Source: Variovorax paradoxus B4 | GTDB lineage: Bacteria > Pseudomonadota > Gammaproteobacteria > Burkholderiales > Burkholderiaceae_C | NCBI RefSeq assembly: GCF_000463015.1 | Contig: NC_022247.1 | Coordinates: 5,331,501-5,395,500 of the forward strand | DNA: 64,000 nt | Reading direction: 5' to 3' | Part shown: piece by piece, positions 37,020 through 48,395 of the stretch | How positions within the stretch are numbered: the stretch's first letter is position 1 | Layout of the letters: every line of letters starts with the position of its first letter | Notes under the pieces: model-generated | What the model saw: only the letters and a program-made list of their open reading frames with translations | The model's database searches: none | Told to the model about the DNA's origin: nothing | Position numbers and translations under genes: made by a program

Positions 37020-38189
37020 TCACTTGATCCAGAGCCGCACGGCATCCCAGGCGCGGCCAAGGACGCCCGCCTGCTCGACGCCTTCCAGCGCCACCAGCGG
37101 CACGTCCGCCAGGGGCTGGTCGTCCAGGGTCACCTTGAGCGAGCCCACCGGCTGGTATTTGGTGAACGGCGCCACCAGTGGATCGGGGCGCGCCACCTGG
37201 GTCTTGATCTTGTTGGCGGTACCGGCCGGTACCGCGACCACGATGGCTTCCGGGCGGCCCAGCTTGAGCGTGTTGGCCTTGCCCTTCCAGACCGCGGGTG
37301 TGGCGGCCGGCTGGCCGGCATCGAACAGGCGCACCGCGTCGTAGGCGGTATAGCCCCAGTTCAGGAGCTTTTGCGACTCGTTCGCGCGCACGGTTTCGCC
37401 CGAGGTGCCCAGCACGATCGACAGCAGCCGGCGCCCGCCGGTCAGGTTGGGGAAGTCGCGCTTGGCGGTGGCGATCATGCAGTAGCCGGCCGCTTCGGTG
37501 TGGCCGGTCTTGAGGCCGTCGACGGTCGGGTCGCGGAACAGCAGCAGGTTGCGGTTGGTGTCGTTGGTCGACGGCGTGCCCGGGTAGCGGTATTTCTTGA
37601 TCGCGTAGTACTTGGCTTCCTCCGGGAAGTCGCGCACCAGGCGCGTCGCGAGGATGCTCAGGTCGCGCGCCGTGGTGGTGTGGCCGGGCGCGGTGAGGCC
37701 TTCGGGGTTCTTGTAGGTCGTGTTCTTCATTCCCAGCGCCTTGGCCTGCGCATTCATGAGCTCGACGAAATGCTCCACGGTGCCGCCCACGCCTTCGGCC
37801 AGCGCCACGGTGGCGTCGTTGCCCGACTGCACGATGAGCCCCTTGATCAGGTCTTCGACCGGCACCTGCATCTTGGGATCGATGAACATGCGCGAGCCGG
37901 GCATCTTCCAGGCGCGCTGGCTGACCGGCATCGTCTGGGTCAGCGTGATCTTCTTGGCGCGCAGCGCGTCGAACACGATGTAGGCCGACATCAGCTTGGT
38001 GAGCGACGCCGGCTCGACCGGGCTGTCGATGTCCTTCTGCGCGAGGATCTGGTTGGCCGTGACATCGAGCAGCAGGTAGCTGCGCGCGGCAATTTCGGGC
38101 GGCGCCGGCACCTGGGCAGCGGCAATCATGCAAACCGATGCGGCGGCGCCCAGCACCAGCGCGCGAAACGCGTCAAGAAAACGATTCAT
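37020..38189 (-). CDS. dacC: D-alanyl-D-alanine carboxypeptidase (PBP5/6 type)
   Basis: A 389-residue class-C low-molecular-weight PBP that trims pentapeptides in peptidoglycan. Signal peptide (about 1-26), catalytic SxxK as Ser62-Leu-Thr-Lys65, SGN motif at 122-124, KTG at 227-229, and a C-terminal region typical of PBP5 with an amphipathic end ([12 protein letters not shown]) for membrane binding. DacA, DacC and DacD are close relatives; the symbol dacC is my choice. It is 44 bp from the next hydrolase gene on the same strand. Confidence 0.9.
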   Translation of the reverse strand: MNRFLDAFRALVLGAAASVCMIAAAQVPAPPEIAARSYLLLDVTANQILAQKDIDSPVEPASLTKLMSAYIVFDALRAKKITLTQTMPVSQRAWKMPGSRMFIDPKMQVPVEDLIKGLIVQSGNDATVALAEGVGGTVEHFVELMNAQAKALGMKNTTYKNPEGLTAPGHTTTARDLSILATRLVRDFPEEAKYYAIKKYRYPGTPSTNDTNRNLLLFRDPTVDGLKTGHTEAAGYCMIATAKRDFPNLTGGRRLLSIVLGTSGETVRANESQKLLNWGYTAYDAVRLFDAGQPAATPAVWKGKANTLKLGRPEAIVVAVPAGTANKIKTQVARPDPLVAPFTKYQPVGSLKVTLDDQPLADVPLVALEGVEQAGVLGRAWDAVRLWIK

Positions 38190-38233
38190 GGGAGAGATGG
38201 GGAGGAGACGAAAACACAAGCCCGTGAGGCTTT

Positions 38234-38866
38234 TCATGCGATGCCTGCGCGAAGATGGCGGACAACCAGACTTTTGAGGAGCGGCAATTGTCCGTGAAAG
38301 AAATGGCCGCCCCCCGGAATAACCGTGACAGGGAGTGACTGCGGCCGCGCCCAGTCCATGACCGCCGCCAGCGGCACCGTGTCGTCGGCCTCGCCGTGGA
38401 CCACCAGCGTGCGCTCGTGCGCCTCGGCCGGCAGCGTGGCCACGGAGAAGCGCGAAGCCGCCGTTCCAACGAGCACGAGCTGCCGCACGTCGCGGGCAGC
38501 CCAGAGCTTTTCGGCTGCGCAGCTGGCCACGAAGGCGCCGAACGAAAAGCCGGCAATGGCCAGCGGGCCCTCGGGCGCGAGCTGGGCAACGACGTTCAGC
38601 ATGTCCTCGCACTCGCCGCGCCCCTCGTCGTGCACGCCTTCGCTCGCACCCACGCCGCGGAAGTTGAAGCGCACCGCGGTCCAGCCGCAGGAGACGAACG
38701 CGCGCGCCAGGGTCTGCACCACCTTGTTGTCCATGGTGCCGCCGAACAGCGGATGCGGATGGGCGATCACGGCGATGCCGCGCGCGGCATCGGACGGCTG
38801 ATTGCGCTGCACCTCGATGACGCCGGCGGCGCCCTGGAGGCGGATCTTTTCGGTCTGGGAATTCAT
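38234..38866 (-). CDS. Alpha/beta hydrolase
   Basis: A 210-residue small alpha/beta hydrolase, with the nucleophile Ser108 in GFSFGA, HPHPLFGGTMDNKVV near the N-terminus and a GGGHFFHG segment near the C-terminal histidine. Related proteins act on small esters or peptides; the HPHP-MDNK group is a widespread bacterial family of unknown substrate. It stands upstream of dacC and downstream of a ferredoxin-like gene. Confidence 0.83.
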   Translation of the reverse strand: MNSQTEKIRLQGAAGVIEVQRNQPSDAARGIAVIAHPHPLFGGTMDNKVVQTLARAFVSCGWTAVRFNFRGVGASEGVHDEGRGECEDMLNVVAQLAPEGPLAIAGFSFGAFVASCAAEKLWAARDVRQLVLVGTAASRFSVATLPAEAHERTLVVHGEADDTVPLAAVMDWARPQSLPVTVIPGGGHFFHGQLPLLKSLVVRHLRAGIA

Positions 38867-38938
38867 GGTGCGAGGAATGGAACTGCCCGGCCTCGAGGGC
38901 ATGGGTGCACGGTACGAGCGCGGGATCTCGCCAAAAGT

Positions 38939-39292
38939 TCAGCGGCCGACATCGGGAGGCAGCAACAGGCGCTCGACGACCTGGCCATTCTTCAGATGCG
39001 ACTCGACGATCTCGTCGATGTCGTCGGCATCGACGAAGGTGTACCAGACCGCTTCGGGATAGACCACCGCCACCGGTCCACCAGCGCAACGGTCGAGGCA
39101 GCCCGCCTTGTTGACGCGCACCTTGCCGGGGCCGGCCAGCCCCGCCTCCTTGACCTTCGCCTTGCAGCGGTCGAAACCTTCCTGGGCGTTGTGCAGGGCG
39201 CAGCAGTCTTCCCCGTTCTTGCGCTCGTTCAGGCAGAAGAAGATGTGGCGACCGTAGTAGCCGCGCGGCGCGGCGGAAGAGGAAGTGGGCAT
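38939..39292 (-). CDS. Thioredoxin-like [2Fe-2S] ferredoxin
   Basis: A 117-residue protein with the thin (thioredoxin-fold) 2Fe-2S pattern: Cys20 in HIFFCLNERK, Cys30/31 in GEDCCAL, and Cys65/Cys69 in KAGCLDRCAGGP. Resembles NuoE-like/Azotobacter ferredoxin II-type proteins. It likely carries electrons; partner unknown. It lies between the hydrolase and the VanZ-like gene. Confidence 0.83.
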   Translation of the reverse strand: MPTSSSAAPRGYYGRHIFFCLNERKNGEDCCALHNAQEGFDRCKAKVKEAGLAGPGKVRVNKAGCLDRCAGGPVAVVYPEAVWYTFVDADDIDEIVESHLKNGQVVERLLLPPDVGR

Positions 39293-39330
39293 CGGGGGAT
39301 TTTAGTGACGCCCGCCGCCGGCCATCACCA

Positions 39331-40446
39331 TCAGCCTGCCGGCCGCCCCCGGCGCGACAGCGTGGCCACCACATAGGCGAGCACCGCGAACGGCCAGAGC
39401 CATCCCAGCCACTGTGCCAGGCCGTGGAAGCGAATGAAGCGCCCCTGCTCCCAGGTGGCGAGGGTCTGTGCGAAATACGCGCTCTCGGGTGCCTGGTTCA
39501 GCAGGCTCAGCTGGATCACCAGGCCCACCAGCAGCAAGGCCGCGCACAGCCGGCGCGGCGCTCCGAGCAGCAGCACACCGGCAACGAGTGCCGTTGCGAT
39601 ACCGACCTGCACCGGCAGGCCCAGCCAGGCCCATGCGTGCTCGGGGCCGTAGCTCAACGCCGCCGACAGCGCCGAGGCGCCGATGCCCGCCAGCAGCGTG
39701 AGCGGCAGCAGCACGGCACGCCGGGCGACCGTGCGCGTCACCATGAAAGCCAGCAGGCACGGCACCAGGGCGCCGAGCATCACGCACAGCAGCTCGACGG
39801 CGGGCACCAGCGGCTCCAGTTCGAACTGGCGCAGCGGCATCCAGTCGATGAAGGGCGTGTCGAGCAGCCACTCCGAAATCGCGACTTCGAGCCGCTCGAA
39901 CACCTGGCCGAGCCCGAAGGTCACGGCGGCCGGGAACAGCAGCGCCAGGGGCCACAGCGCGAGCAGCACCAGCGCGCCGCGGGAGTCGTCGACGAACCAC
40001 TGCGAACGCGTGCGGCTCCAGTGCGCGACTGCGCCGAGCCGCTCCAGCCCGGCCGCCAGCAGGGCGCCCAGCAGCGCGCCAGAGGTGTTCAGGCCCAGGT
40101 CGACATTGGAAGGAATGCGCGCGGGGAGATAGCTCTGCAGCGTTTCCATCGCGAATGCCACGGCTGCGCCGGCCACCGTTGCGCGCAGCACCGCACGCCA
40201 GACGCTCGCGTCGTGCCTTGTTCGCAGCGCCGCCAGCGCACACAGGAAGCCGAACGGCACGTAGCCGCCCACGTTGACCGCGAAATCGAAGCCCGTCCAG
40301 TACTTGGGCCACGACGCCGACAGGTAGGCCCACGGCGCAATGCCCTGGTCGCGCCAGTCGGCAAACGGGTACAGGCTGGCATAGACGATCAGCGCCGCAT
40401 AGGCGAGCGCCAGGGGCAGCGCGGCGGTTTTGTGCTGCGTCTCCAC
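39331..40446 (-). CDS. VanZ-like family membrane protein
   Basis: A 371-residue polytopic protein with an N-terminal VanZ-type domain: YASLYPFADWR, then GFDFAVNVGGYVPFGFLCAL and SNVDLGLNTSGALLGALLA, ahead of further membrane helices. VanZ members modify cell-envelope resistance to glycopeptides in Gram-positives but the role in proteobacteria is unknown. Lies between hemJ and the ferredoxin on one strand. Confidence 0.8.
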   Translation of the reverse strand: METQHKTAALPLALAYAALIVYASLYPFADWRDQGIAPWAYLSASWPKYWTGFDFAVNVGGYVPFGFLCALAALRTRHDASVWRAVLRATVAGAAVAFAMETLQSYLPARIPSNVDLGLNTSGALLGALLAAGLERLGAVAHWSRTRSQWFVDDSRGALVLLALWPLALLFPAAVTFGLGQVFERLEVAISEWLLDTPFIDWMPLRQFELEPLVPAVELLCVMLGALVPCLLAFMVTRTVARRAVLLPLTLLAGIGASALSAALSYGPEHAWAWLGLPVQVGIATALVAGVLLLGAPRRLCAALLLVGLVIQLSLLNQAPESAYFAQTLATWEQGRFIRFHGLAQWLGWLWPFAVLAYVVATLSRRGRPAG

Positions 40447-40460
40447 CGTGGCTTTCGGGC

Positions 40461-42241
<1,781 letters not shown>

Positions 42242-42244
42242 CGC

Positions 42245-43405
42245 ATGCGCATCTTCGAAATCAACCGCTCGCGGGTGAGCGAGCACCCGGCGCTGGCCCC
42301 CCTCGCGCTGCCCGGGGCCTGCGCCGCGCAAGGCTATCTCTGGATTTCGCTCACGCGCGAGGAATTCCGCGCCTCGCTGCCCGAGGTCCAGCAGATCCTG
42401 CAGTCGCTCTGCCTGACACAGCTGGTCGACCTGCATGTGGCGGACCTGCTCAACGACCAGTTGCCGTCGCACTACGACTACACCTCGCAATACGACGTGC
42501 TGGTGTTCCGGCGCCTCTCGAGCGGGCCTGGCCAGGCGGCGCTGGGCAACGGCAAGGGCACCACGGGCGGCGAGCCGCCCCTTCCCGCGCCATTGCGCCG
42601 CGGCCCTCCCGTACTGCGCCGGGTCGACACCCGCCCGGTGGGTTTCGCGGTGTTCGACCGCGTGCTGCTGTCGGTGCACCCCGAGGACGGCGCGGTGCGC
42701 GACGCCTTTGCCGCCCGGCTGCTCGCCGCCGGATCGCCCGACGACCATGGCGCCCCGGCGCTCGACGTGCGCGCCACCTCGGCCCGCGTGCCGACCGGCA
42801 CCGCCGACCTGATGCTGCGCGTCATCAACCAGATCGTCGACGGCTACCTGGACATGCGCCGCGAACTCACGCGCCAGCTCGATCACTGGCAGACCGAGCT
42901 GATCGATCCGCGCAGCCGCTTCACCAACTGGGGCGCACTGATGGAAGCCCGGCAGTCGCTGCACCATCTGGACGAAATCTGCGAAGACCAGCGCGCGGCC
43001 ATCCAGGACTGGATCGACTCGCTGGAGACGCTGCCTCCTGCCAAGGGCGAGGCGGAGCAGCGCGAGCGGGAACTGATCATGGTGCGAAGCCGCGACGTGC
43101 TCGAGCACATCGAGCGGGTAGTGCACCACGTGCACCGGCTCGAGCAGAACGCGGAAACCGCGGTGCAGATGCATTTCAGCGTGCAAGGCCACCGCGCCAA
43201 CGACATCATGCGGGTGCTCACCGTGCTGACCGCCATCTTCCTGCCGCTCAATCTCATCGCCGGCATCTTCGGCATGAACTTCGAGTTCATTCCGCTGGTG
43301 CACAAGGCGGACGGCTTCTGGATTGCCATGATGGCGATGCTGGTCATCGCGCTGCTGCTGGTGCTGGTGTTCTGGCGCAAGCGCTACCTGGCGCGCACGC
43401 GCTGA
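42245..43405 (+). CDS. corA: CorA-family magnesium/divalent-cation transporter
   Basis: A 386-residue CorA protein. A long cytoplasmic N-terminal domain is followed by two C-terminal membrane helices; the GMN signature (about 342-344 in GIFGMNFEF) ends the first helix and marks the pore mouth. It starts 3 bp after hemB, so both are co-transcribed; the Mg-dependent HemB type may profit from this pairing. ZntB is a related possibility. Confidence 0.9.
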   Translation: MRIFEINRSRVSEHPALAPLALPGACAAQGYLWISLTREEFRASLPEVQQILQSLCLTQLVDLHVADLLNDQLPSHYDYTSQYDVLVFRRLSSGPGQAALGNGKGTTGGEPPLPAPLRRGPPVLRRVDTRPVGFAVFDRVLLSVHPEDGAVRDAFAARLLAAGSPDDHGAPALDVRATSARVPTGTADLMLRVINQIVDGYLDMRRELTRQLDHWQTELIDPRSRFTNWGALMEARQSLHHLDEICEDQRAAIQDWIDSLETLPPAKGEAEQRERELIMVRSRDVLEHIERVVHHVHRLEQNAETAVQMHFSVQGHRANDIMRVLTVLTAIFLPLNLIAGIFGMNFEFIPLVHKADGFWIAMMAMLVIALLLVLVFWRKRYLARTR

Positions 43406-43430
43406 GGGCCTCGAACCCGCCCGCTCAAAG

Positions 43431-43460
43431 CAAAAAGGCCACGCATGCGTGGCCTTTTTG
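43431..43460. terminator. Bidirectional terminator, perfect 30 bp palindrome
   Basis: A perfect inverted repeat, AAAAAGGCCACGCATGCG and complement, with A5 on one side and T5 on the other, between corA and the convergent small secreted-protein gene. It serves both strands. Confidence 0.85.
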
Positions 43461-43492
43461 CTTGCCCACGAGGGGCAGCGGTTTCGCCGGTC

Positions 43493-43861
43493 TTACTTGG
43501 CGACGGCGCCCGAGCCTTGCTGGGCTTGAACGCGTGCGTCCATCGGGTGGGCCATCGTCGAGATGACCTTGCTGTTGACGCGCGAGCCGCCGGTCACGTT
43601 CTGGTCGGGAGCGTAGGCCGTACGGACGGCTTCGGCTTCGACGAGCGCACGGTCCTTCGACACGGCGACCGTTTCCGGGCCGCGCGAACCGCGGGTCACG
43701 TTCTGGTTCGGAGCCGATGCGGTGCGCACGGCTTCGGCGTTGACTTCGTCGCGGCTCTTGGTCGAGACGGCGGTGTTCACGCCTTCGTAGGTTTCAGCTT
43801 GAGCGCCGGTGGCGGCCAGCAGGGTCAGGGCAGCGGCGGCGAGGATGTGCGAGGTCTTCAT
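43493..43861 (-). CDS. Small secreted protein with two internal repeats (paralog 2)
   Basis: A 122-residue exported protein: signal peptide (about 1-23, AQA) and two repeats of about 30 residues with SRDEVNAEA, AP(N/D)QNV and GSR, as in the paralog at 17411-17782. The two share about half of their residues over the repeat part. Function unknown to me; no partner gene. The ATG at 43861 is chosen because the longer frame lacks a signal peptide. Divergent from a LysR gene. Confidence 0.8.
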   Translation of the reverse strand: MKTSHILAAAALTLLAATGAQAETYEGVNTAVSTKSRDEVNAEAVRTASAPNQNVTRGSRGPETVAVSKDRALVEAEAVRTAYAPDQNVTGGSRVNSKVISTMAHPMDARVQAQQGSGAVAK

Positions 43862-44109
43862 TTTCAATTCCTTGTGTTCGTTGGATGGTTCGTCCACCAG
43901 GCTCGCTCGTTCGCTCACCTGTGCGGTGAGTTTCCAACTGAACGGCTTCTGTAAAACGCATGGAACAGAGACACCGTGTTTCCTCTATTGAAACAATCAC
44001 ACCCTCGCGGCATGCACTCGATCAAAAGCGCGTCGGCGGCTGCAAAAGGCGGTCTTCCCGGAAAATCGAGGCAGGCCGGTCATGGAACGGAAACAATGGG
44101 CGCTTTGAC

Positions 44110-45018
44110 ATGGACAGTCTCGATCTGATCAGAACCTTCCGGGAAGTGGCCTCGCATGGCAGCTTCTCGCACGCGGCCAAGAAGCTCGACATGTCGAAAG
44201 CGACGGTCAGCAAGTACGTGGCGGAACTCGAAACGCGCTTCGGCGTGCGTCTTCTCAACCGCTCCACGCGCTCCGTGAGCCTGACCGATGCCGGGCAGTT
44301 GCTGCTCGAACGCAGCACCCCGGTGCTGGAAATGGTGGAGCTCACGCAGGCCGAGCTGCAGGAGCGCGCCAGGCAGCCCGGCGGCCGGCTGCGGATTTCG
44401 GCGCCGCACGGCATGGGCAACGGCGAGTTTCCGAGCCTGCTGGCCGACTTCATGCGCTACTACCCGGAGGTGAGCATCAGCCTGCAGCTGACCAACCGCG
44501 CGGTGGACCTCGCGGAAGAAGGCATCGACGTCGACATCCGCAGCGGCCCGGTCGCGGACGCCAACCTGATCGTGCGCAAGCTGATGCTCATGGAGATGGT
44601 CGTCTGCGCCTCGCCGGTGTACTGGAAGAAGCACGGCAAGCCCGAGCATCCGCGCGAGCTCGCGGGACACGAGGCGCTCACGCATTCGCTGCTGGGCGCC
44701 CAGCCGGTCTGGCGCTTCGACGACGGCGGCGAGCCGCTGGACGTGCCGGTGAAGAGCCGCATGGACTGCACCGAGGGCGCGCCGCTGATCCGGGTCGCGA
44801 TGCGCGGCTTCGGCGTGCTCTACCTGCCCTCGATCCTCGTGCAATCGCACATCGACCATGGCGAGCTGGTGCCGGTGTTGCAGGGCTATGCGCGCAAGGA
44901 CATGTGGCTCTCGGCCGCCTATCTGCAGCGGCGCCACAACAGCGCCGCGCTGCGTGCGCTGCTCGACTTTCTCCAGACCCGCGTCGGCACGGGGCCGGGC
45001 TCGCAAAAGAAGAAATAG
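44110..45018 (+). CDS. LysR-family transcriptional regulator
   Basis: A 302-residue LysR protein of the CrgA/DsdC-like class: N-terminal HTH (SFSHAAKKLDMSKATVSKYVAELE) and an effector domain. ATG at 44110 gives the typical MDSLDLIRTFREVASHGSFS. A tail of lysines ends it. It might control the adjacent convergent hydrolase or the divergent secreted protein. Confidence 0.92.
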   Translation: MDSLDLIRTFREVASHGSFSHAAKKLDMSKATVSKYVAELETRFGVRLLNRSTRSVSLTDAGQLLLERSTPVLEMVELTQAELQERARQPGGRLRISAPHGMGNGEFPSLLADFMRYYPEVSISLQLTNRAVDLAEEGIDVDIRSGPVADANLIVRKLMLMEMVVCASPVYWKKHGKPEHPRELAGHEALTHSLLGAQPVWRFDDGGEPLDVPVKSRMDCTEGAPLIRVAMRGFGVLYLPSILVQSHIDHGELVPVLQGYARKDMWLSAAYLQRRHNSAALRALLDFLQTRVGTGPGSQKKK

Positions 45019-45046
45019 GGCAAGGCCCGGGACGCCGGGCCTTGCC
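45019..45046. other. Perfect 12 bp hairpin between convergent genes
   Basis: GGCAAGGCCCGG and its exact complement with a GACG loop, directly at the LysR stop codon and 5 bp before the hydrolase stop on the other strand. No T run, so it would act as a 3' end stabiliser or a weak terminator. Confidence 0.55.
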
Positions 45047-45050
45047 GCGC

Positions 45051-45734
45051 TCAGCCGACGTGCCTGGCGAAGAACTCGAGCGTGCGCGCGCGTGCCAGCT
45101 TGGCGGCCTCGGCGTTGTAGGAGCCGCGCTGGTCGCAGTTGAAGCCGTGGCCCGATTCGTAGACGTGCACCTCCACCTCGGGATGTGCCTTTTTGAAGGC
45201 TTCGATGGTGCCCAGCGGGATCCAGTGGTCCTGGTTGCCGAAATGCGCGAGCACCGGCACCTTGGGCTGGCGCGCGGTTTCTTCCGGCGTGGTCATGCCG
45301 CCGCCGTAGTACGGCGCCGCGGCAGCAAGCCCCGGAACCAGGCTGGCGGCGCGCCAGACCAGCAGGCCGCCCCAGCAATAGCCCACGATGCCCACCTTGC
45401 CGGCCTTGGAGGCATAGGCAATGGCGGCCTCGATGTCCTGCAGCACGCCGGGCGCGGGCAGCGCCTCGACCGCGGTCTTCAGCGCGAAGCCGGCCTTCAT
45501 GTCTTCCTCGCTGTAGCCGAGCTCGACGCCGGGCTTCACGCGATGGAAGGTCGAAGGCGACACCGCCAGGTAGCCGTCCGCCGCATAGCCGTCGGCCACC
45601 GAGCGGATGTGCGAATTGACGCCGAAGATCTCCGGCACCACGACCACCGCGCCGCGCGGCTTGCCCGCCGGCTCGGCCACGTAGGCCGGGAAGGTGAAGC
45701 CGTCCTTGGCTTTCAGATCGATGAATTGACCCAT
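45051..45734 (-). CDS. Dienelactone hydrolase family protein
   Basis: A 227-residue dienelactone hydrolase-type alpha/beta hydrolase. The nucleophile is Cys120 in GYCWGG, with Asp in GNQDHWIP and His in YESGHGFNCDQRG completing the triad. These enzymes open 4-carboxymethylenebutenolides in aromatic degradation. ATG at 45734. It is followed upstream by an isomerase gene on the same strand. Confidence 0.9.
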   Translation of the reverse strand: MGQFIDLKAKDGFTFPAYVAEPAGKPRGAVVVVPEIFGVNSHIRSVADGYAADGYLAVSPSTFHRVKPGVELGYSEEDMKAGFALKTAVEALPAPGVLQDIEAAIAYASKAGKVGIVGYCWGGLLVWRAASLVPGLAAAAPYYGGGMTTPEETARQPKVPVLAHFGNQDHWIPLGTIEAFKKAHPEVEVHVYESGHGFNCDQRGSYNAEAAKLARARTLEFFARHVG

Positions 45735-45774
45735 GTTGTCTTGCTCCTTGATGGCAACTGAAAAGAATGGCGGA

Positions 45775-46380
45775 TTACGGGCGCAGCGCCCGCTCGACGA
45801 AGTCGAGCCGGTCCTGGCCCCAGAATATCTCGCCATCGATGACATAACTTGGCGCACCGAACACCTGGATGTCGATGGCCTCCTGCGTGTAAGCCTCGTA
45901 ACGCTCCTGCACCGCCTGGCTCTGCGACTGCTCCGCGCGCTTGGGCGACAGCCCGCATTCGACGACCAGCGAATCGAGCACCTTCGGGTCGCCGATGTTG
46001 CGCTCCTGCACCCACACGGCCGCGAACACCGCCGCGCACATGCGCATGGCGGCCTCGGTGCCGTCGTGCATGTCGACCGCGATGATGACCCGGGCCGCGT
46101 CGTCGCTGGCCACCGGAAAGAACTTCGGCCTGGTGTTCAGCGGCAGGCCGAGGTGGCGCGAACAGCGTGCGAGGTCGACCAGCCGGTACGCCTGGCGCTG
46201 CGGCGCGCGCTTGCCCAACGGCAGCCCGCCCGACACCGGGAACACGCTGCCCAGGTCGATCGGCCGCACGCGCACCGTGGCGCCGGCGGCCGCGGCAATC
46301 GCCGCAAAGCGGGAATGCCCCAGATAGGTCCACGGGCTCTGTGGCGCAAAGTAATAGTCAATCGTCTTGCTGGTGCTCAT
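45775..46380 (-). CDS. DsbA-fold 2-hydroxychromene-2-carboxylate isomerase-like protein
   Basis: A 201-residue DsbA/kappa-GST-fold protein without the CxxC motif. Start IDYYFAPQSPWTYLGHSRF and the VFGAPSYVIDGEIFWGQDRLDFVERAL end are typical of HCCA isomerases in naphthalene and chromene degradation. Second of two nearby ATGs (46380) has the G-rich site at the right distance (7 bp); 46386 is the alternative. Forms a minus-strand pair with the dienelactone hydrolase, pointing to aromatic catabolism. Confidence 0.85.
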   Translation of the reverse strand: MSTSKTIDYYFAPQSPWTYLGHSRFAAIAAAAGATVRVRPIDLGSVFPVSGGLPLGKRAPQRQAYRLVDLARCSRHLGLPLNTRPKFFPVASDDAARVIIAVDMHDGTEAAMRMCAAVFAAVWVQERNIGDPKVLDSLVVECGLSPKRAEQSQSQAVQERYEAYTQEAIDIQVFGAPSYVIDGEIFWGQDRLDFVERALRP

Positions 46381-46453
46381 GCGCATGCCCCCGATGATGT
46401 AATCCAAGCCGACGGTTTTAACTGACACGCAGTTTCTCTGCAGGAGGTGGGTT

Positions 46454-47200
46454 TTGGACCAGGTGCTCTTGATCACGGGCGGCGGCCGCGGCATCGGCGC
46501 CGCCACCGCCCTGCTGGCGGCACAGCGCGGCTACGCGGTGGCCGTCAATTACGCGAGCAACTCGCTCGCCGCCGACGAGGTGGTGCGCGCCATCCGCGCA
46601 GGCGGCGGCACCGCCATGGCCGTGCAGGCCGACGTGGGCGACGAGGCCCAGGTGCTCGCCATGTTCGAGAAGGTCGATGCGAGGCTCGGCCGCCTCACGG
46701 CGCTGGTCAACAACGCCGGGGTGGTCGACGTTCAGGCCCGCGTCGACGAAATGAGCGTGGCACGCCTGGAACGCATGTTCCGCATCAACGTGATCGGCAG
46801 TTTCATCTGCGCGCGAGAGGCGGTGCGGCGCATGAGCACCCGGCACAGTGGATCGGGCGGCGCCATCGTCAATGTTTCCAGCGCCGCCGCGCGGCTGGGC
46901 TCGCCCGGCCAGTACGTCGACTACGCAGCCAGCAAAGGCGCCATCGACACCTTCACCATCGGCCTGGCCAAGGAAGTGGCCGCCGAGGGCATCCGCGTCA
47001 ACGCCGTGCGCCCGGGCCTGATCGACACCGAGATCCACGCCTCCGGCGGCATGCCCGACCGGGCCTTCGAGCTGGCGCCCACCGTGCCCATGCAGCGCAC
47101 CGGCAGCGCGGAGGAAATTGCCGGCGCGATCCTGTGGCTGCTGTCCGCCGAAGCGAGCTACACCACCATGGCCCTGCTGGACGTGGCCGGAGGGAGGTAG
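46454..47200 (+). CDS. SDR-family oxidoreductase (FabG-like)
   Basis: A 248-residue short-chain dehydrogenase with GGGRGIG (about 9-15), NNAGV, catalytic Ser-Tyr-Lys as NVSSAAARLGSPGQYVDYAASKGA, and the PG motif (RPGLIDTEI). Begins with TTG at 46454, supported by AGGAGGT 5 bp earlier, while no ATG lies nearby. The downstream MarC gene starts 2 bp after the stop. Substrate unknown. Confidence 0.9.
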   Translation: MDQVLLITGGGRGIGAATALLAAQRGYAVAVNYASNSLAADEVVRAIRAGGGTAMAVQADVGDEAQVLAMFEKVDARLGRLTALVNNAGVVDVQARVDEMSVARLERMFRINVIGSFICAREAVRRMSTRHSGSGGAIVNVSSAAARLGSPGQYVDYAASKGAIDTFTIGLAKEVAAEGIRVNAVRPGLIDTEIHASGGMPDRAFELAPTVPMQRTGSAEEIAGAILWLLSAEASYTTMALLDVAGGR

Positions 47201-47202
47201 AA

Positions 47203-47856
47203 ATGAGCACCTCGATGGACCTGATCAAGCCGCTGGTCACGCTGGTGGCCATCGTCAACCCGCTGGCCATCGTGCCCTTCTTCATCCACTACACGCAGGG
47301 CTATTCCGATGCACAGCGCCGGCACACCGTGCGCATGTCGGCCTTCAGCGCCTTCGTGGTGATTGCGGTCAGCGCGCTGATCGGGCTGCAGCTGCTGGCG
47401 TTCTTCGGCATCTCGATTGCCAGCTTCCAGGTGGGCGGCGGCCTGCTGCTGCTCATGAGTTCGCTGTCGATGCTCAATGCGAAGCCGGCCGAGAGCAAGA
47501 CCAACGTCGAGGAGTTGCGCGCCACCGAGGTCAAGGCCTCCATGGGCGCCTCCATCGCGGTGGTGCCGCTCACCATTCCGCTGCTCACCGGGCCAGCCAC
47601 GATCTCCACCGTGGTGATCTATGCCGACAAGACGCAGCACCTGTGGGAGCTCGGGCTGCTGGTGGGCTACGGCGTGGTGGTGGCGCTGGCCACCGCGCTG
47701 GCGTTTTCGCTCGCGCAGCCGATCGCGCGCGTGCTCGGCAAGACCGGCATCAACATCATGACGCGGCTCATGGGCCTGATCCTCGCGGCGCTCGCGGTCG
47801 AGGTCATGGCCGACGGCCTGGGCAAGCTGTTTCCGATCCTGCAGCGCGTGGGCTGA
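47203..47856 (+). CDS. MarC family integral membrane protein
   Basis: A 217-residue protein of the MarC/UPF0056 family, with six membrane helices and the motif VNPLAIVPFFIHYTQGYS near the start and PLTIPLLTGPATIST near the middle. Function unknown (formerly linked to multiple antibiotic resistance). ATG at 47203 follows the SDR stop by 2 bp with an AGGGAGG site. Confidence 0.9.
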   Translation: MSTSMDLIKPLVTLVAIVNPLAIVPFFIHYTQGYSDAQRRHTVRMSAFSAFVVIAVSALIGLQLLAFFGISIASFQVGGGLLLLMSSLSMLNAKPAESKTNVEELRATEVKASMGASIAVVPLTIPLLTGPATISTVVIYADKTQHLWELGLLVGYGVVVALATALAFSLAQPIARVLGKTGINIMTRLMGLILAALAVEVMADGLGKLFPILQRVG

Positions 47857-47868
47857 CTGATTCAGCCC
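47850..47868. other. Hairpin spanning the stop codons of convergent genes
   Basis: GGGCTGA and TCAGCCC with a short loop across the ends of marC and the EVE gene. 7 bp arms; no T run. Confidence 0.4.
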
Positions 47869-48323
47869 AGCATCTCCTCGATGACCCGCCAGTGCGCGGG
47901 CTCGACCGGCGTGATCGACAGCCGGTTGCCCTTGCGCAGCACGACCAGGTCGGCCAGCTCGGGTCTGGCGCGCAGCTCGGGCAGCGCGAGCAGGCGCGTC
48001 TTGCGCACCGCCTGCACATCGACCAGCAGCCAGCGCGGATCGTCCTTCTTCGAGGCCGCATCGTAGTAGGGCGACTTCGGGTCGAACTGCGTCGGGTCGG
48101 GCTTGATGCCCGAGGCCACGCGCGCAATGCCCGCGATGCCGGGCTCGGGGCAGCTCGAGTGATAGAACAGCACGCCGTCGCCGACCTTCATGCCGTCGCG
48201 CATGAAGTTGCGTGCCTGATAGTTGCGCACGCCGGTCCACGCCACGGTGGCGCCGGGTGCGGCAAGCGCGTCGTCGATCGAGACCTCGTCGGGCTCGGAT
48301 TTCATCAACCAATACTGGGGCAT
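47862..48323 (-). CDS. EVE-domain protein
   Basis: A 153-residue single EVE domain (PUA-like fold), recognised by MPQYWLMKSEPDEVSIDDAL, TGVRNYQARNFMRD and the VGDGVLFYHSS segment. EVE proteins bind modified DNA or RNA bases and occur in methyl-dependent restriction and stress functions. Convergent with marC, with a short hairpin between them. Confidence 0.9.
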   Translation of the reverse strand: MPQYWLMKSEPDEVSIDDALAAPGATVAWTGVRNYQARNFMRDGMKVGDGVLFYHSSCPEPGIAGIARVASGIKPDPTQFDPKSPYYDAASKKDDPRWLLVDVQAVRKTRLLALPELRARPELADLVVLRKGNRLSITPVEPAHWRVIEEMLG

Positions 48324-48395
48324 TGCGTACTCGTCACGGGAGTTCGCCGCAAATATAAACCCGCCTCGGCCTGCGCATCCTCATCGGGGAACGCC